This document shows, one piece after another, positions 27,912 through 37,182 of a stretch of 64,000 nucleotides of DNA (the first letter of the stretch is position 1; each line of letters begins with the position of its first letter). The translations under genes were made by a program, and so were the position numbers. Source of the stretch: Corynebacterium sp. HMSC074A01 (lineage in GTDB: Bacteria > Actinomycetota > Actinomycetes > Mycobacteriales > Mycobacteriaceae); contig NZ_KV825628.1 of the NCBI RefSeq assembly GCF_001831515.1, positions 1 through 64,000 on the forward strand. Direction: 5' to 3'. The notes under the pieces were generated by a model that saw only the letters and a program-made list of their open reading frames with translations, had not been told where the DNA came from and made no database searches.

Positions 27912-29765
27912 ATGATCTTGCTGCTGGATAACCGCGACTCCTATACCTTCAACCTCGCCCACCTCGTCGCCGAGGCCACCGGTATCTCACCGCTCGTCGT
28001 GGCCTGCGACGATCCGGCAGCTGACACGCTCCCCGCACGCATTCGTGCCGGGGAGTTTTCCCATATCCTCATCTCCCCTGGCCCGGGCACTCCTGCGCGC
28101 GAGGAAGACTTCGGTACCTCCCGACGCGTGATCGAGGCCGCTGCCGACGCCGGCATTCCGCTGCTTGGCGTATGCCTGGGCCACCAAGGGCTCGCGATGC
28201 TCGCCGGTGCGGCCGTAACGCGCGCGCCCGAGCCGCGCCACGGCTTCGTCTCCACGATCACGCACTCCGGCGAGGGCATCTTCGCCGGCATCCCGCAGGA
28301 CTTCGAGGTGGTGCGCTACCACTCCCTGCATGTGGACGAGGAGGTAGAAGGCATCACGGTGCACGCTCGCAGCGAGGACGGCGTAATCCAGGCGCTCAAG
28401 GTCGACGGCCTGGACCACTGGGGCGTGCAATTCCACCCCGAATCCGTGCTCACCCAGCACGGTGCGGCGCTGATCCGCAACTTCATCGGCGGGTGGCGGC
28501 TCATCCACCGCGAGGTGCCCGGCGTGCTCGACTGCCAGCGCGTCTTCAACGCGATCAAACGCGAGAGCAACGATGCGTTCTTCCTCGACTCCGCCGACGC
28601 CCGCGGCAAGTACTCCATCCTCGGCGATACCGCAGGCGAGCTGTCGCGGACGTTTCGCTACGCGTTCGGCGATACCCCCGATATCCTCACCACTCTTGAG
28701 GCGGAACTTGCCACGCCCATTGTTGACGCCCCCGACCTGCCTTTCACCGGCGGGCTCATCGGCTACCTCGGCTACGAGTGCGCGCAGCTGACCTTGCCGA
28801 TCACGCTGCAACACCGCTCGGAATATCCGGACGCCTATTTCGTGCGCCCCCAATCCTTCATCGTCTACGACCACGCCGCTGAGGTCGCGCACCTATGCGC
28901 GCTGGCAGGTGACGGCGCAGACGTGCTCCTTGACCGTCTCGAGAAGGCGCTTGCGGGCGCGGATGGTGGGCAGGGGGCGTCGATAAGCGAGGGCGTATGG
29001 GCCAACCCGGACTACCTTGGCAGCATCCGGGAAGCACAGGACCAGCTGCGCGCGGGCGAAAGTTACGAGGTGTGCCTGACTGATACCTACACGGCAGAGG
29101 CTCACGGCGATATCTACCGCGAGCTGCGCGAACACAACCCCGCGCCCTATGCCGCGCACCTGTTTTTTGACGGCGTGGAGGTTGCCAGCGCCTCGCCCGA
29201 GCGTTTCCTCACCGTGCGCGGGCGCGACGTGGAGGCCAAGCCGATCAAGGGCACCATCGCCGCCGACGAAGACCCGGCGCTGCTGAGTGACGCCAAGACT
29301 CGCGCCGAGAACCTCATGATCGTTGATCTGCTGCGCAACGACCTCTCGCGCGTCTGCGAGCCGGGCACCGTGCGCGTGCCCCGGCTCATGCAGGTGGAAA
29401 GCTACGCGACCGTCCACCAGCTCGTCTCCACCATCACCGGGCGACTTCGCGAGGGACGCACGGCCGTCGACGCAGTGCGGGCGGCGTTCCCGCCGGGTTC
29501 GATGACCGGCGCGCCGAAGCTGCGCACCTGCGAGATCATCGACCGGCTCGAGTGCGCCCCGCGCGGGGTGTACTCCGGCGCGCTGGGCTACTTCGGCTTC
29601 GACGGGCAGGCCGACCTCTCGGTGGTCATCCGCACTGCGGTGCGCGCGGGCAACACCGTGACAGTGGGCGCGGGTGGCGCGATCGTGCTCGATTCCGACG
29701 CGCACGCCGAGCTTGCCGAGCGCAACCTCAAAGCCCAGTCCGTGCTGGGGGCGTGGGATGCGTAA
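27912..29765 (+). CDS. pabAB: Fused aminodeoxychorismate synthase (PabA-PabB)
   Basis: Product of 617 residues. Residues 1-195 are a glutamine amidotransferase: LLLDNRDSYTFNLAHLV, SPGPGTP, GVCLGHQG with the catalytic Cys, and VQFHPESVLT. Residues about 200-615 are the chorismate-binding component, with RDVEAKPIKGTIAADEDP and FPPGSMTGAPKLRTCEIIDRL. It converts chorismate and glutamine to 4-amino-4-deoxychorismate for folate. Anthranilate synthase is the main alternative, but the adjoining pabC argues for the folate branch. The stop overlaps pabC by eight bases. Confidence 0.93.
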   Translation: MILLLDNRDSYTFNLAHLVAEATGISPLVVACDDPAADTLPARIRAGEFSHILISPGPGTPAREEDFGTSRRVIEAAADAGIPLLGVCLGHQGLAMLAGAAVTRAPEPRHGFVSTITHSGEGIFAGIPQDFEVVRYHSLHVDEEVEGITVHARSEDGVIQALKVDGLDHWGVQFHPESVLTQHGAALIRNFIGGWRLIHREVPGVLDCQRVFNAIKRESNDAFFLDSADARGKYSILGDTAGELSRTFRYAFGDTPDILTTLEAELATPIVDAPDLPFTGGLIGYLGYECAQLTLPITLQHRSEYPDAYFVRPQSFIVYDHAAEVAHLCALAGDGADVLLDRLEKALAGADGGQGASISEGVWANPDYLGSIREAQDQLRAGESYEVCLTDTYTAEAHGDIYRELREHNPAPYAAHLFFDGVEVASASPERFLTVRGRDVEAKPIKGTIAADEDPALLSDAKTRAENLMIVDLLRNDLSRVCEPGTVRVPRLMQVESYATVHQLVSTITGRLREGRTAVDAVRAAFPPGSMTGAPKLRTCEIIDRLECAPRGVYSGALGYFGFDGQADLSVVIRTAVRAGNTVTVGAGGAIVLDSDAHAELAERNLKAQSVLGAWDA

Positions 29766-30486
29766 GTACGCCTGGCACGGCTCGTTCGTCGAGCGGGACT
29801 TCCCCGACGGCCCCCTCGACGTCGTCGACTCCTGGCGGCACTCCTCCGGCCGCGCGCACGGCCTCGAGGCGCACCTCGCTCGCTTTGCTCGCGCGGCAGG
29901 CCCGCTGCCCGCAGGTTTCGTCGATGCCATGCTGCCACTGCTCGCGGAAGGCGAGCTGTTTCCCCGTATCGCGCTGTCCCAAGACCTGTTGCTTCTCGAC
30001 GTCCGCCCCGCCCCCTCCCCTCGCCCGCAGACCACCCTGACGTACGTCGTGGCCGACGACCCCCGCACGAAACCCGAGATCAAGGGACCGGACTTCCCCG
30101 CCTTCCACGCCTACCGTTCGCGGTATCAGGTAGATGGCACCGACGACACCGTTATCGTCGATGCGGGTGGCGCGATGCTTGAGACCACCACGGGTGCGCT
30201 AGTGATGTGGGATGGTACGACCCTGTGCGTCCCTGACGGTGTGAAGTTGCCGAGTATCACGCTGCACCAGGTCATCGAGCGTGCGGAACAGCTGGGCCTG
30301 CGAGTGGAATGCCGCCAATTGTTTCCCGACGCCGCGGCCTCACACCCCCTCTGGTTCCTCAACTCCCTGCACGGCATCAGCCCAGTCAGCGAGCTACATC
30401 TCGGCACGCGCGTGCTCACTCCCCCGGCGCACCCGGACGTCGACGCCTGGCGCGCCTGGTGGTGGGACGGCTTCCAGCCGGTGTAG
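29758..30486 (+). CDS. pabC: Aminodeoxychorismate lyase (class IV aminotransferase fold)
   Basis: Product of 242 residues. The ATG at 29758 lies inside the last codons of pabAB (8-bp overlap), so translation is coupled. PEIKGPDFPAFHAYRSR aligns with the class IV segment holding the pyridoxal-phosphate Lys, followed by ETTTGALVMWDG and LPSITLHQVIE. It splits aminodeoxychorismate to 4-aminobenzoate and pyruvate. The similarity is modest, but the operon position supports the role. It ends six bases before the palindrome array. Confidence 0.88.
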   Translation: MRKYAWHGSFVERDFPDGPLDVVDSWRHSSGRAHGLEAHLARFARAAGPLPAGFVDAMLPLLAEGELFPRIALSQDLLLLDVRPAPSPRPQTTLTYVVADDPRTKPEIKGPDFPAFHAYRSRYQVDGTDDTVIVDAGGAMLETTTGALVMWDGTTLCVPDGVKLPSITLHQVIERAEQLGLRVECRQLFPDAAASHPLWFLNSLHGISPVSELHLGTRVLTPPAHPDVDAWRAWWWDGFQPV

Positions 30487-30491
30487 GTCCC

Positions 30492-30580
30492 AAATGGAGC
30501 TAGCTCCATTTAGACCCGCGCCGCCCGCAAAACACCAGGTCGCGCAAAACCGCCGACCCCAAACGGAGCTAGCTCCATTT
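30492..30580 (+). repeat. 69-bp palindrome array, locus 2 (two palindromes, one core)
   Basis: Palindromes at 30492-30511 (perfect) and 30561-30580 (AAACGG variant) are 69 bp apart. The core at 30518-30544 begins GCGCCG, has AAAA at unit positions 38-41 and ends CCAGGTCGCG at positions 44-53. The array fills the gap between the convergent stops of pabC and the UvrA-like gene. Confidence 0.9.
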
Positions 30581-30592
30581 AGAACAACGCAT

Positions 30593-33010
30593 CTAGACCC
30601 GCGCCGCGCGCTCGACGAGCACCCGCCCCGTCGGCGTGTCGCACGCAGCCAGCTCCGCCGGAGTACCAGAAGCAACCACCTGACCGCCCTCGGCACCCGC
30701 GCCCGGGCCCATCTCGATGATCCTGTCGGCCTGCGCGAGTACCGAGGTGTCGTGCTCGACCACAATGACGGTCTGGCCTGCGTCGACGAGGCTGTTGAGC
30801 TCGGTGACCAGCAGGGCGACGTCGGCGGGGTGGAGGCCGGTGGTCGGCTCGTCAAGCAGGTACACGGTGTGTCCGCGGCGTGAGTTGCGGGAGCGCTGCA
30901 GCTCGGTGGCCAGCTTGATGCGTTGCGCCTCGCCGCCGGACAGCTCGGGCGCGCCCTGGCCAAGCCGCAGGTACCCCAACCCCACGGCCTGCAGCGTTTC
31001 TACCGCGCGCAGGATCTTCGGCTCGTCGTCAAACACGTCCGCGGCCTCGTCGACGGTCAGGTCCAGCACCTCGGCGATGGTGCGGCCCTCCCAGGTCACC
31101 TCGAGGGTTTCGTCGTTGTAGCGCGCGCCCGCGCAGTCCGGACAAGTCGTGTACGAACCCGGCAGAAACACCAGCTCGACCTCGATCTTGCCGGCACCGC
31201 CACAGGTCGGGCACTGCCCCTGCTTCACGTTGTAAGAAAAGCGCGAAACCGTCCACTTGCGCCGTTTCGCCTCGTCAGTTCCCGCGAAGAGTTTGCGGAC
31301 ACCATCGAAGAGCCCCGTATACGTCGCCAGCGTCGAGCGCGGCGTGCGCCCGATCGGCTTCTGGGTGATCTGCACGACCCGGCGCACCGCGTCGAAGCCG
31401 GAATGCTTCTCGACGCTCCACTCCCCCGCCTCCTCACCGCTGTCCTCATCCACGACAGACGAGGCCACCTGCCGCAGAACACCCGCAAGCACCGTGCTTA
31501 CCAGGGTGGACTTGCCGGAACCGGACACGCCTGCCACGGCGGTGAACTGGCCCAGACCGAAGGCAACGTCCAACCCGTCGATAGAACGTGCCTGCACGCC
31601 GGACAACTCAAGCGAACCGGCAGCATCGCGGGGCGCGCCGTTGAGCGACAGCGCCCGGTTGGCAAGCGCGCGGGCCGTCGGCGCATCACCTGCGTACTCG
31701 CTGGTGGGCCCCGAGTAGAGCACCTTGCCGCCGCCCTCACCGGCGAGCGGTCCGACGTCGACGAGCCAGTCGGTTTGGGCAACAAGCTCCATGTCGTGCT
31801 CGACCAAAAGGACGGAGTTGCCGGCCTCGATGAAGCGGCGGCAGATGTCCAGCACGGCTCCGCGCTCGGCGGGGTGCAGGCCGGCGGAGGGCTCGTCGAG
31901 GACGTAGGTGACGCCGAAGAGCCCCGAGCGCAGCTGGGCGGAAAGCCGGATGCGCTGCAGCTCGCCGGCAGACAGCGTGCGAGCGGGCCGGTCCAGGCTT
32001 AAGTGCGCAAGGCCGAGATCGAGCGCAGACTGCAGCGCAGGCAGGATCTGCTTGAGCAGCAGGTCCTCGGCCGAGCCCTCGGACGGTTCCTGCGCGGCCA
32101 GCACCTCGTAGACGCGGTCGAGCGGCAGGGCGCCGAGCTCGTCGATAGGCATCCCCGCGTAGGTGACCTTGAGCGCCTCCGGGTTGAGGCGGCGGCCGTG
32201 GCAAGTCTCGCACACGCGCGACTCCATGTAGGACAGCACGCGTTTGCGCAGCGTGTCCGATTGGGTCTCGGCGAGCGTGTTGGTCAGGTACGAGGCCACC
32301 GAGCGCCATGTGCCCTGGTAGTTGCGCTGGATCTGGTCCGCGCCGCGTAAGGGTTTGACGGTGACGACGGGGCGCTCGTCGGTAAACAGGATCCACTCGC
32401 GGTCCTTTTTGGGCAGCTCCTGCCAGGGCGAATCGAGGTCGTAGCCCAGGGTGGCCAGGATGTCGTGGAAGTTCTTGCCCGCCCACGCGCCCGGCCAGGC
32501 GGCGATGGCGCCGTCCTCGATGGACAGCGTGGGATCCGGCACCATGGATTCCTCGGTCGGCTCGTGGACCACGCCGGTGCCCTGGCAGGTCGGGCACATA
32601 CCCTCGGGCGTGTTCGGGGAAAAGGAATCGGAGTACAGGCCATCCGGGTTCTCGCCGCAGCGTGAGTACAACAGCCGGATGCTATTCGACAGCGCGGAGA
32701 CCGTACCCACAGTCGAGCGCGCCCCACCGCCCGAGGTCGACTGCTCGAGTGCGACCGTCGGCGGCAAGCCGTCGACGGAGCCGACCTGCGGATCCACCGC
32801 CGAGCCAATCAGCCGACGGGCAAAGGGCGCGACCGACTCCAGGTAGCGGCGCTGACCCTCGCCGTGGATGGTGCCAAAAGCGAGCGAGGACTTGCCCGAT
32901 CCGGACACACCCGTGACCGCGACAAGCGTGCCGCGCGGGATATCCACATCCACGTTGCGCAGGTTGTGCAGGTGGGCGTCGCGTACACGGATGTCTCGGT
33001 TGTCATGCAT
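30593..33010 (-). CDS. UvrA2-like ABC excinuclease subunit homologue
   Basis: Product of 805 residues with two ABC modules: Walker A TGVSGSGKSSLAFGTIHGEG near residue 35 and AGVSGSGKSTLVSTVL near 480, and signatures RTLSAGELQRIRL and ELSGGEAQRIKLA. Zinc-type CxxC pairs CPTCQGTG, CETCHGRR, CPTCGGAG and CPDCAGAR are present. The roughly 100-residue UvrB-binding insertion of canonical UvrA (940-970 residues) is missing, so this is the class II/UvrA2 type linked to drug or DNA-damage tolerance rather than the main repair enzyme. The start at 33010 (MHDNRDI) lies seven bases after a TAGGGT hexamer. Confidence 0.9.
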   Translation of the reverse strand: MHDNRDIRVRDAHLHNLRNVDVDIPRGTLVAVTGVSGSGKSSLAFGTIHGEGQRRYLESVAPFARRLIGSAVDPQVGSVDGLPPTVALEQSTSGGGARSTVGTVSALSNSIRLLYSRCGENPDGLYSDSFSPNTPEGMCPTCQGTGVVHEPTEESMVPDPTLSIEDGAIAAWPGAWAGKNFHDILATLGYDLDSPWQELPKKDREWILFTDERPVVTVKPLRGADQIQRNYQGTWRSVASYLTNTLAETQSDTLRKRVLSYMESRVCETCHGRRLNPEALKVTYAGMPIDELGALPLDRVYEVLAAQEPSEGSAEDLLLKQILPALQSALDLGLAHLSLDRPARTLSAGELQRIRLSAQLRSGLFGVTYVLDEPSAGLHPAERGAVLDICRRFIEAGNSVLLVEHDMELVAQTDWLVDVGPLAGEGGGKVLYSGPTSEYAGDAPTARALANRALSLNGAPRDAAGSLELSGVQARSIDGLDVAFGLGQFTAVAGVSGSGKSTLVSTVLAGVLRQVASSVVDEDSGEEAGEWSVEKHSGFDAVRRVVQITQKPIGRTPRSTLATYTGLFDGVRKLFAGTDEAKRRKWTVSRFSYNVKQGQCPTCGGAGKIEVELVFLPGSYTTCPDCAGARYNDETLEVTWEGRTIAEVLDLTVDEAADVFDDEPKILRAVETLQAVGLGYLRLGQGAPELSGGEAQRIKLATELQRSRNSRRGHTVYLLDEPTTGLHPADVALLVTELNSLVDAGQTVIVVEHDTSVLAQADRIIEMGPGAGAEGGQVVASGTPAELAACDTPTGRVLVERAARV

Positions 33011-33017
33011 ACGCCCC

Positions 33018-33023
33018 ACCCTA
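33018..33023 (-). promoter_or_regulatory. -10 hexamer of the UvrA2-like gene (leaderless)
   Basis: TAGGGT on the minus strand, seven bases before the ATG. Confidence 0.45.
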
Positions 33024-33046
33024 CGCGCGCGGTGGGGCACCGCCTC

Positions 33047-34468
33047 CTAGTGGCTGGTGGTGTCCTCGCCCAGCTCGTGGACGCGGATGGTGTTCGTGGT
33101 GCCCGGAATCCCCGGCGGGGTGCCGGCGACCACCACGATGGTGTCCCCCTCGTTGTAGTCATCCAGTGCGAGCAGCGACTCGTCCACCACGGCGATCATG
33201 TCGTCGGTGGTCTGCGTGCGGCGGCACAGGAAGGTGTCGGTACCCCAGGTCACTGCGAGCTGCGAGCGCACCTGCTGGTTCGGGGTAAAGGCGAGCAGCG
33301 GCAGGTCCGGGCGCAGGCGTGCGACGCGGCGCGCCGTGTCACCGGAGGTGGTGAACGTGATGATCGCCTTGGCGTGCAGGTTGGTCGCGATGTCCTTGGC
33401 GGCGTACGCCACCACGCCGCGCTTGGTGCGAGGCACGTGCTGCAGCTTCGGCTCGATGCCGGAGTCCTCGGCGGAGCGGACGATGCGGCTCATGGTGCGC
33501 ACCACGTTGTGCGGGTCCACGCCCACGGAGGTCTCGCCGGAGAGCATGACGGCATCCGCACCGTCGATGACCGCGTTGGCCACGTCGGAAGCCTCGGCGC
33601 GGGTAGGGCGCGAGTTCTCAATCATGGAGTCGAGCATCTGCGTTGCCACGATCACCGGCTTGGCGTTCTCGCGGGCGATCTGGATGACGCGCTTCTGCAC
33701 CGCGGGGACCTCCTCGAGCGGGATCTCCACGCCCAGGTCGCCACGAGCCACCATCACCGCGTCGAAGGCGAGAATGATCGACTCGATCGCGTCGACTGCC
33801 TCGGGCTTCTCCAGCTTGGCGATCACGGGGACGCGGCGGCCAACCTCGTCCATGATCTCGTGGACCAGGTCCACGTCGGCCGGCGAGCGCACAAACGACA
33901 GGGCGATCAGGTCCACGCCCATGCGCAGAGCGAAGCGCAGGTCGTCCTTGTCCTTCTCGCTGAGTGCTGGAACCGAGATGTTCATCCCGGGCAGGGACAC
34001 ACCCTTGTTGTTGGAGACCGGGCCGCCCTCGGTCACGCGGCAGACCACGTCGTTGCCGTCAACCTCGACGCAGACGAGGCCGACCTTGCCATCGTCGACA
34101 AGCAGGCGATCGCCCGGGGAAGCATCACGCGCCAGGCCCTTGTACGTGGTGGAGACACGGTCGTGCGTGCCCTCGACATCGTCGGTGGTGATGCGGACGA
34201 TCTCGCCGTCTTTCCACTCAGTCGCGCCTTCTTTGAAGCGGCCGAGGCGGATCTTCGGGCCCTGCAGGTCCGCGAGCACGCCCACGGCTTGCCCCGTCTC
34301 GTCGGTGGCCTCGCGCACCCAGTCGTAGTTCTGCTGGTGGTCGGCGTGGTCGCCGTGCGAGAAGTTCAGGCGCGCGACGTTCATCCCGTCGCGCACGAGG
34401 CCCACGATAGCTTCCTTGCTCGCCACAGCTGGGCCGAGCGTACACACGATCTTTGTTCTTCTATCCAT
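33047..34468 (-). CDS. pyk: Pyruvate kinase
   Basis: Product of 473 residues starting MDRRTKIVCTLGPAVAS. Further blocks are NVARLNFSHGDH, LADLQGPKIRLGRF, the active-site IAKLEKPEAVDAI and VMVARGDLGVEIPLEEVPA. It transfers phosphate from phosphoenolpyruvate to ADP. The start at 34468 is the first codon consistent with the family; the 26-residue upstream extension is not. The lgt-pyk order on the same strand matches other corynebacteria. Confidence 0.97.
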   Translation of the reverse strand: MDRRTKIVCTLGPAVASKEAIVGLVRDGMNVARLNFSHGDHADHQQNYDWVREATDETGQAVGVLADLQGPKIRLGRFKEGATEWKDGEIVRITTDDVEGTHDRVSTTYKGLARDASPGDRLLVDDGKVGLVCVEVDGNDVVCRVTEGGPVSNNKGVSLPGMNISVPALSEKDKDDLRFALRMGVDLIALSFVRSPADVDLVHEIMDEVGRRVPVIAKLEKPEAVDAIESIILAFDAVMVARGDLGVEIPLEEVPAVQKRVIQIARENAKPVIVATQMLDSMIENSRPTRAEASDVANAVIDGADAVMLSGETSVGVDPHNVVRTMSRIVRSAEDSGIEPKLQHVPRTKRGVVAYAAKDIATNLHAKAIITFTTSGDTARRVARLRPDLPLLAFTPNQQVRSQLAVTWGTDTFLCRRTQTTDDMIAVVDESLLALDDYNEGDTIVVVAGTPPGIPGTTNTIRVHELGEDTTSH

Positions 34469-34576
34469 GTTTATGCACCTACTTGGATGTAGCGAACGTA
34501 CTGGGCCGAAATCAGACGTGTGTGTTGTTTCGTCCCTGTCTTGCAAGAGACCAGGCTACTCCCTTTCACACAATCA

Positions 34577-34600
34577 TGCCCGATCGGACATAATCAGGCA
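34577..34600 (-). terminator. Hairpin after lgt
   Basis: TGCCTGAT and ATCGGGCA on the minus strand pair over eight bases (one G-U) with an eight-base loop, just past the lgt stop at 34607. No T-run follows; it could be an operator in the pyk promoter instead. Confidence 0.4.
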
Positions 34601-34606
34601 TTGTTC

Positions 34607-35506
34607 TCACCCGTCGTTCGCACTGCGCTCGCCCGCCTGTGCTTGCCGACGCGGGTCGACCTCCTCCGGCGTCTCTCTCCCCTTCGCACTGAAAAAGAAG
34701 AGCACAATAGCGATGAGGAAGACCAGCGCCGAAACCCAAGAGTTGACCCGCTGCCCGAGAATGAGCGTGGCCTCGTCGGTGCGCATCAGCTCGATGAAGA
34801 AGCGCCCGAAGGTATAACCGGCCACGTACAGCCAAAACACGCGGCCATGGCCCAGCCTAAAGTAGCGATCCGCCCAGATCAGCAGGCAGAAGACGGCCAC
34901 GTTCCATATCAGCTCGTACAGGAAGGTCGGGTGCACGCTGGCAAGCACTTCCCCGGTTGAGCGGCCGGTCAGCGGCGCGAAGTTGCCGGCCTCGTCGACG
35001 CGGTAGTAGATGTCCAGCGCCCATGGCACATCCGTTTCCGCACCGTAGAGCTCCTGGTTGAACCAGTTGCCCAGTCGTCCGATGCCCTGGGCGAGTACGA
35101 CTCCGGGCGCGAGCGCGTCGGCAAGCGGGGCAAACGGCACGTTGCGGTAGCGCATCAACGCCCACACCGCGAGCGTGCCAAGCGCGACCGCACCCCAGAT
35201 CCCTAGGCCCCCGGCGGTGATATTGAAGGCCTGCCAGGGGTTTTTGCCCTCGCCGAAGTACTTATCGTAATCCGTGATCACGTGGTAAAGGCGGCCGCCG
35301 ATGATGCCCGCGGGGATCGCCACAATCGCCGCGTCCCACACCACATCCGCGTCCCCGCCGCGCGCCGTGTAGCGACGCACGCCGATCCACAGCGCAACGA
35401 GAATGCCCGTGATGATGCACAGCGCGTAGGCGCGAATGGGAATTGGGCCGACGTGCCACACGCCCTGCGGCGGGGAGGGAATATTTGCCAGAATGTAGGT
35501 TTCCAC
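34607..35506 (-). CDS. lgt: Prolipoprotein diacylglyceryl transferase
   Basis: Product of 299 residues with seven membrane helices and the Lgt signature region [28 protein letters not shown] and a late [15 protein letters not shown] are also typical. It adds diacylglycerol to the lipobox Cys of prolipoproteins, including ones such as the 47.2-kb lipoprotein. The start is GTG at 35506 ([13 protein letters not shown]). CACACT seven bases before it may be a -10. The C-terminus after the last helix is polar. Confidence 0.97.
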   Translation of the reverse strand: METYILANIPSPPQGVWHVGPIPIRAYALCIITGILVALWIGVRRYTARGGDADVVWDAAIVAIPAGIIGGRLYHVITDYDKYFGEGKNPWQAFNITAGGLGIWGAVALGTLAVWALMRYRNVPFAPLADALAPGVVLAQGIGRLGNWFNQELYGAETDVPWALDIYYRVDEAGNFAPLTGRSTGEVLASVHPTFLYELIWNVAVFCLLIWADRYFRLGHGRVFWLYVAGYTFGRFFIELMRTDEATLILGQRVNSWVSALVFLIAIVLFFFSAKGRETPEEVDPRRQAQAGERSANDG

Positions 35507-35570
35507 GTCACACAGTGTGCCTGAGCCCGCCTGGAATTTCGAACACTGCCCCCGGTGCCCCCGCGGGCAC

Positions 35571-36416
35571 TTAGCGACGCGACGGGCACGCCGGGTGCTG
35601 CCCCGCCGCAGCCAACGCGCGGGTGGCCTGGCAGATGTCGCCGCCGCTCATGATCGCCTCGGCGGCCAGCACCGCGTCCGCGCCGCACGCGGCGGCGTTG
35701 ATGAGGTCGCGCGGGGTGGTCACGCCGCCAAGGCTGATCTTGATGACTTCGCTGGGCAGCCCCGGGGCGATCTCCGCGAAAGCCTCCGGGTTGCGCGAGT
35801 TTGTCTCAAAGGTCCACGAGTTCACCGCGATCACGCTCGCGCCGGCGGCGAGCGCGCGGTCCGCATCCTGGGGTGTGCGTACCTCGGCCATCACCACCAT
35901 GCCGAGCGACTCCGCCCGGTCGATCAGCGACGCCAGGCGCGCCTGGTCCAGGATGCCCACCTGCAGCGGCAGCACGTCGGCGCCGAAGCAGCGGGCCTCG
36001 TGGATCTGATACGGGTCCACGATCACGTCGCGGCACACCATCGGCAGCTCGACGGCGGCGCGGGCGGCGGCCATATCGGTCAACGAGCCGTCGAAGCGCA
36101 GGCGCTCCGTCTGGCACGCGATCAGGTGCGCCCCGCCCTCTTCGATGGCATGAGCGACCTCTTCGATCGAGCGGTACTTCGCGGCGGTCGGCCCGTAGAC
36201 GGGCGAATTGCGCTTGATTTCCGCGACCACGCCGCACCCCGGGCGCAGCAGGGCGGCGCGCGCATCCCTCGTGGGGGCCATGTCGCGCGAGCGCGCCTTG
36301 ATCTCCTGGAAAGGCACGTCGGCCTCACGGCGTGCCACGTCGCGCAGCACGCTCGTCACGATCGCCTCGGCGACCTCCGCGATGCCTGCGGTGTCGGCAG
36401 TGTGAGGAACCACCAT
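35571..36416 (-). CDS. Indole-3-glycerol-phosphate synthase paralogue with altered active site
   Basis: Product of 281 residues that aligns end to end with TrpC, including [10 protein letters not shown] (Glu66, Lys68), DVIVDPYQI and MAEV (Glu178). Several positions essential in known IGPS enzymes differ. The Lys of C/RKDF is Arg129, NNRDL reads NSWTF (Asn199 kept, Arg lost), and ESGI reads LGGV (Glu and Ser lost). It lies between lgt and a trp-associated membrane protein gene, where mycobacteria have the true trpC. The chemistry may be lost or changed. The start has GGAGGT upstream. Confidence 0.85.
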   Translation of the reverse strand: MVVPHTADTAGIAEVAEAIVTSVLRDVARREADVPFQEIKARSRDMAPTRDARAALLRPGCGVVAEIKRNSPVYGPTAAKYRSIEEVAHAIEEGGAHLIACQTERLRFDGSLTDMAAARAAVELPMVCRDVIVDPYQIHEARCFGADVLPLQVGILDQARLASLIDRAESLGMVVMAEVRTPQDADRALAAGASVIAVNSWTFETNSRNPEAFAEIAPGLPSEVIKISLGGVTTPRDLINAAACGADAVLAAEAIMSGGDICQATRALAAAGQHPACPSRR

Positions 36417-36433
36417 GACTACCTCCAGGAGTA

Positions 36434-36459
36434 TTGACTCTTGTCAACAGAATAGACAA
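36434..36459. promoter_or_regulatory. Overlapping inverted repeats upstream of the TrpC paralogue
   Basis: TTGAC/GTCAA (36434-36447, four-base loop) overlaps TTGTC/GACAA (36441-36459). On the minus strand this includes TTGACA and lies 18-43 bp before the start codon. It could be promoter plus operator. Confidence 0.35.
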
Positions 36460-36492
36460 CGCACACAGGTGCGCGAAATTCTCCCCTGCTTC

Positions 36493-37182
36493 TTAAGGGG
36501 ACTTCCCGTCACGCGCGGGGTCTTCCGTCGGATCGATGTCCGCATCAAGTGCGTCCCACAGCACACGGCCTGAGTCCGGCTGGGATTCTAAGTCATCCCG
36601 GATCTTCTCGCGCCGTACCGTCTCCTGCTCGTACTTGTTCAGCTTCGCCGAGTCCTGCCCGGGACGCAGTGCGAGCGCCAGCCCGCCGAGCAGGGCGCAC
36701 ACGCAGCCGGCGAGCGCGCCTGCCGGGCCGGTAGCCGCCACCGTCGTCGCGGTGATCTCCGCCCAGTCCGCGATCGTGGCGGTGTCTGTGCTCTGGGCGG
36801 CCTGTGCGGCGTCGCTGCCGACGGTCAACAGCGCGTGCACCCGCTCGTACGAGATCGGGCCCGCCAGCACCGCGGCCGGGGAGACGGCCGCGCCGATACC
36901 GGCCAGCGCGCCGACCACGCCGATGATCCGTCGGCCAGTGCGCCGCAGCGCCAGCCCCGCAATCATGCCGACGACGAGTAAGAGTGCAAGCGCCGTCGTC
37001 TCCGTCGACCAGTCGGCCCCGGTGATTTCTGCCGTGCCGCTGCCGGCGAGGCTATCGTCGTACGCCGCCTCGATCCACGGCATGCGGGCGAAGAGCCACA
37101 GCGCGGACCCGCCGATGCCCAGCGCGGCCGCGCCCGGCTTCGACCAGCCTTTGTCCACGGCCTGATTGTCCACCTCAGCCAT
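36493..37182 (-). CDS. Trp-region membrane protein (TIGR02234-like)
   Basis: Product of 229 residues with about four hydrophobic segments (residues 20-35, 65-82, 85-108, 150-170), and a charged C-terminal tail of about 50 residues. Position and layout match the conserved actinobacterial trp-associated membrane protein family (TIGR02234, Rv1610). The function is unknown. The ATG directly follows the hisI TAG stop (no gap), so it is the last coupled cistron of the his operon. Confidence 0.8.
   Translation of the reverse strand: MAEVDNQAVDKGWSKPGAAALGIGGSALWLFARMPWIEAAYDDSLAGSGTAEITGADWSTETTALALLLVVGMIAGLALRRTGRRIIGVVGALAGIGAAVSPAAVLAGPISYERVHALLTVGSDAAQAAQSTDTATIADWAEITATTVAATGPAGALAGCVCALLGGLALALRPGQDSAKLNKYEQETVRREKIRDDLESQPDSGRVLWDALDADIDPTEDPARDGKSP

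Noticed and set aside
25056..27962. 968-codon open frame antisense to glgP
   Set aside because: Composition follows the third-codon GC bias of glgP; no family motif and no ribosome site.
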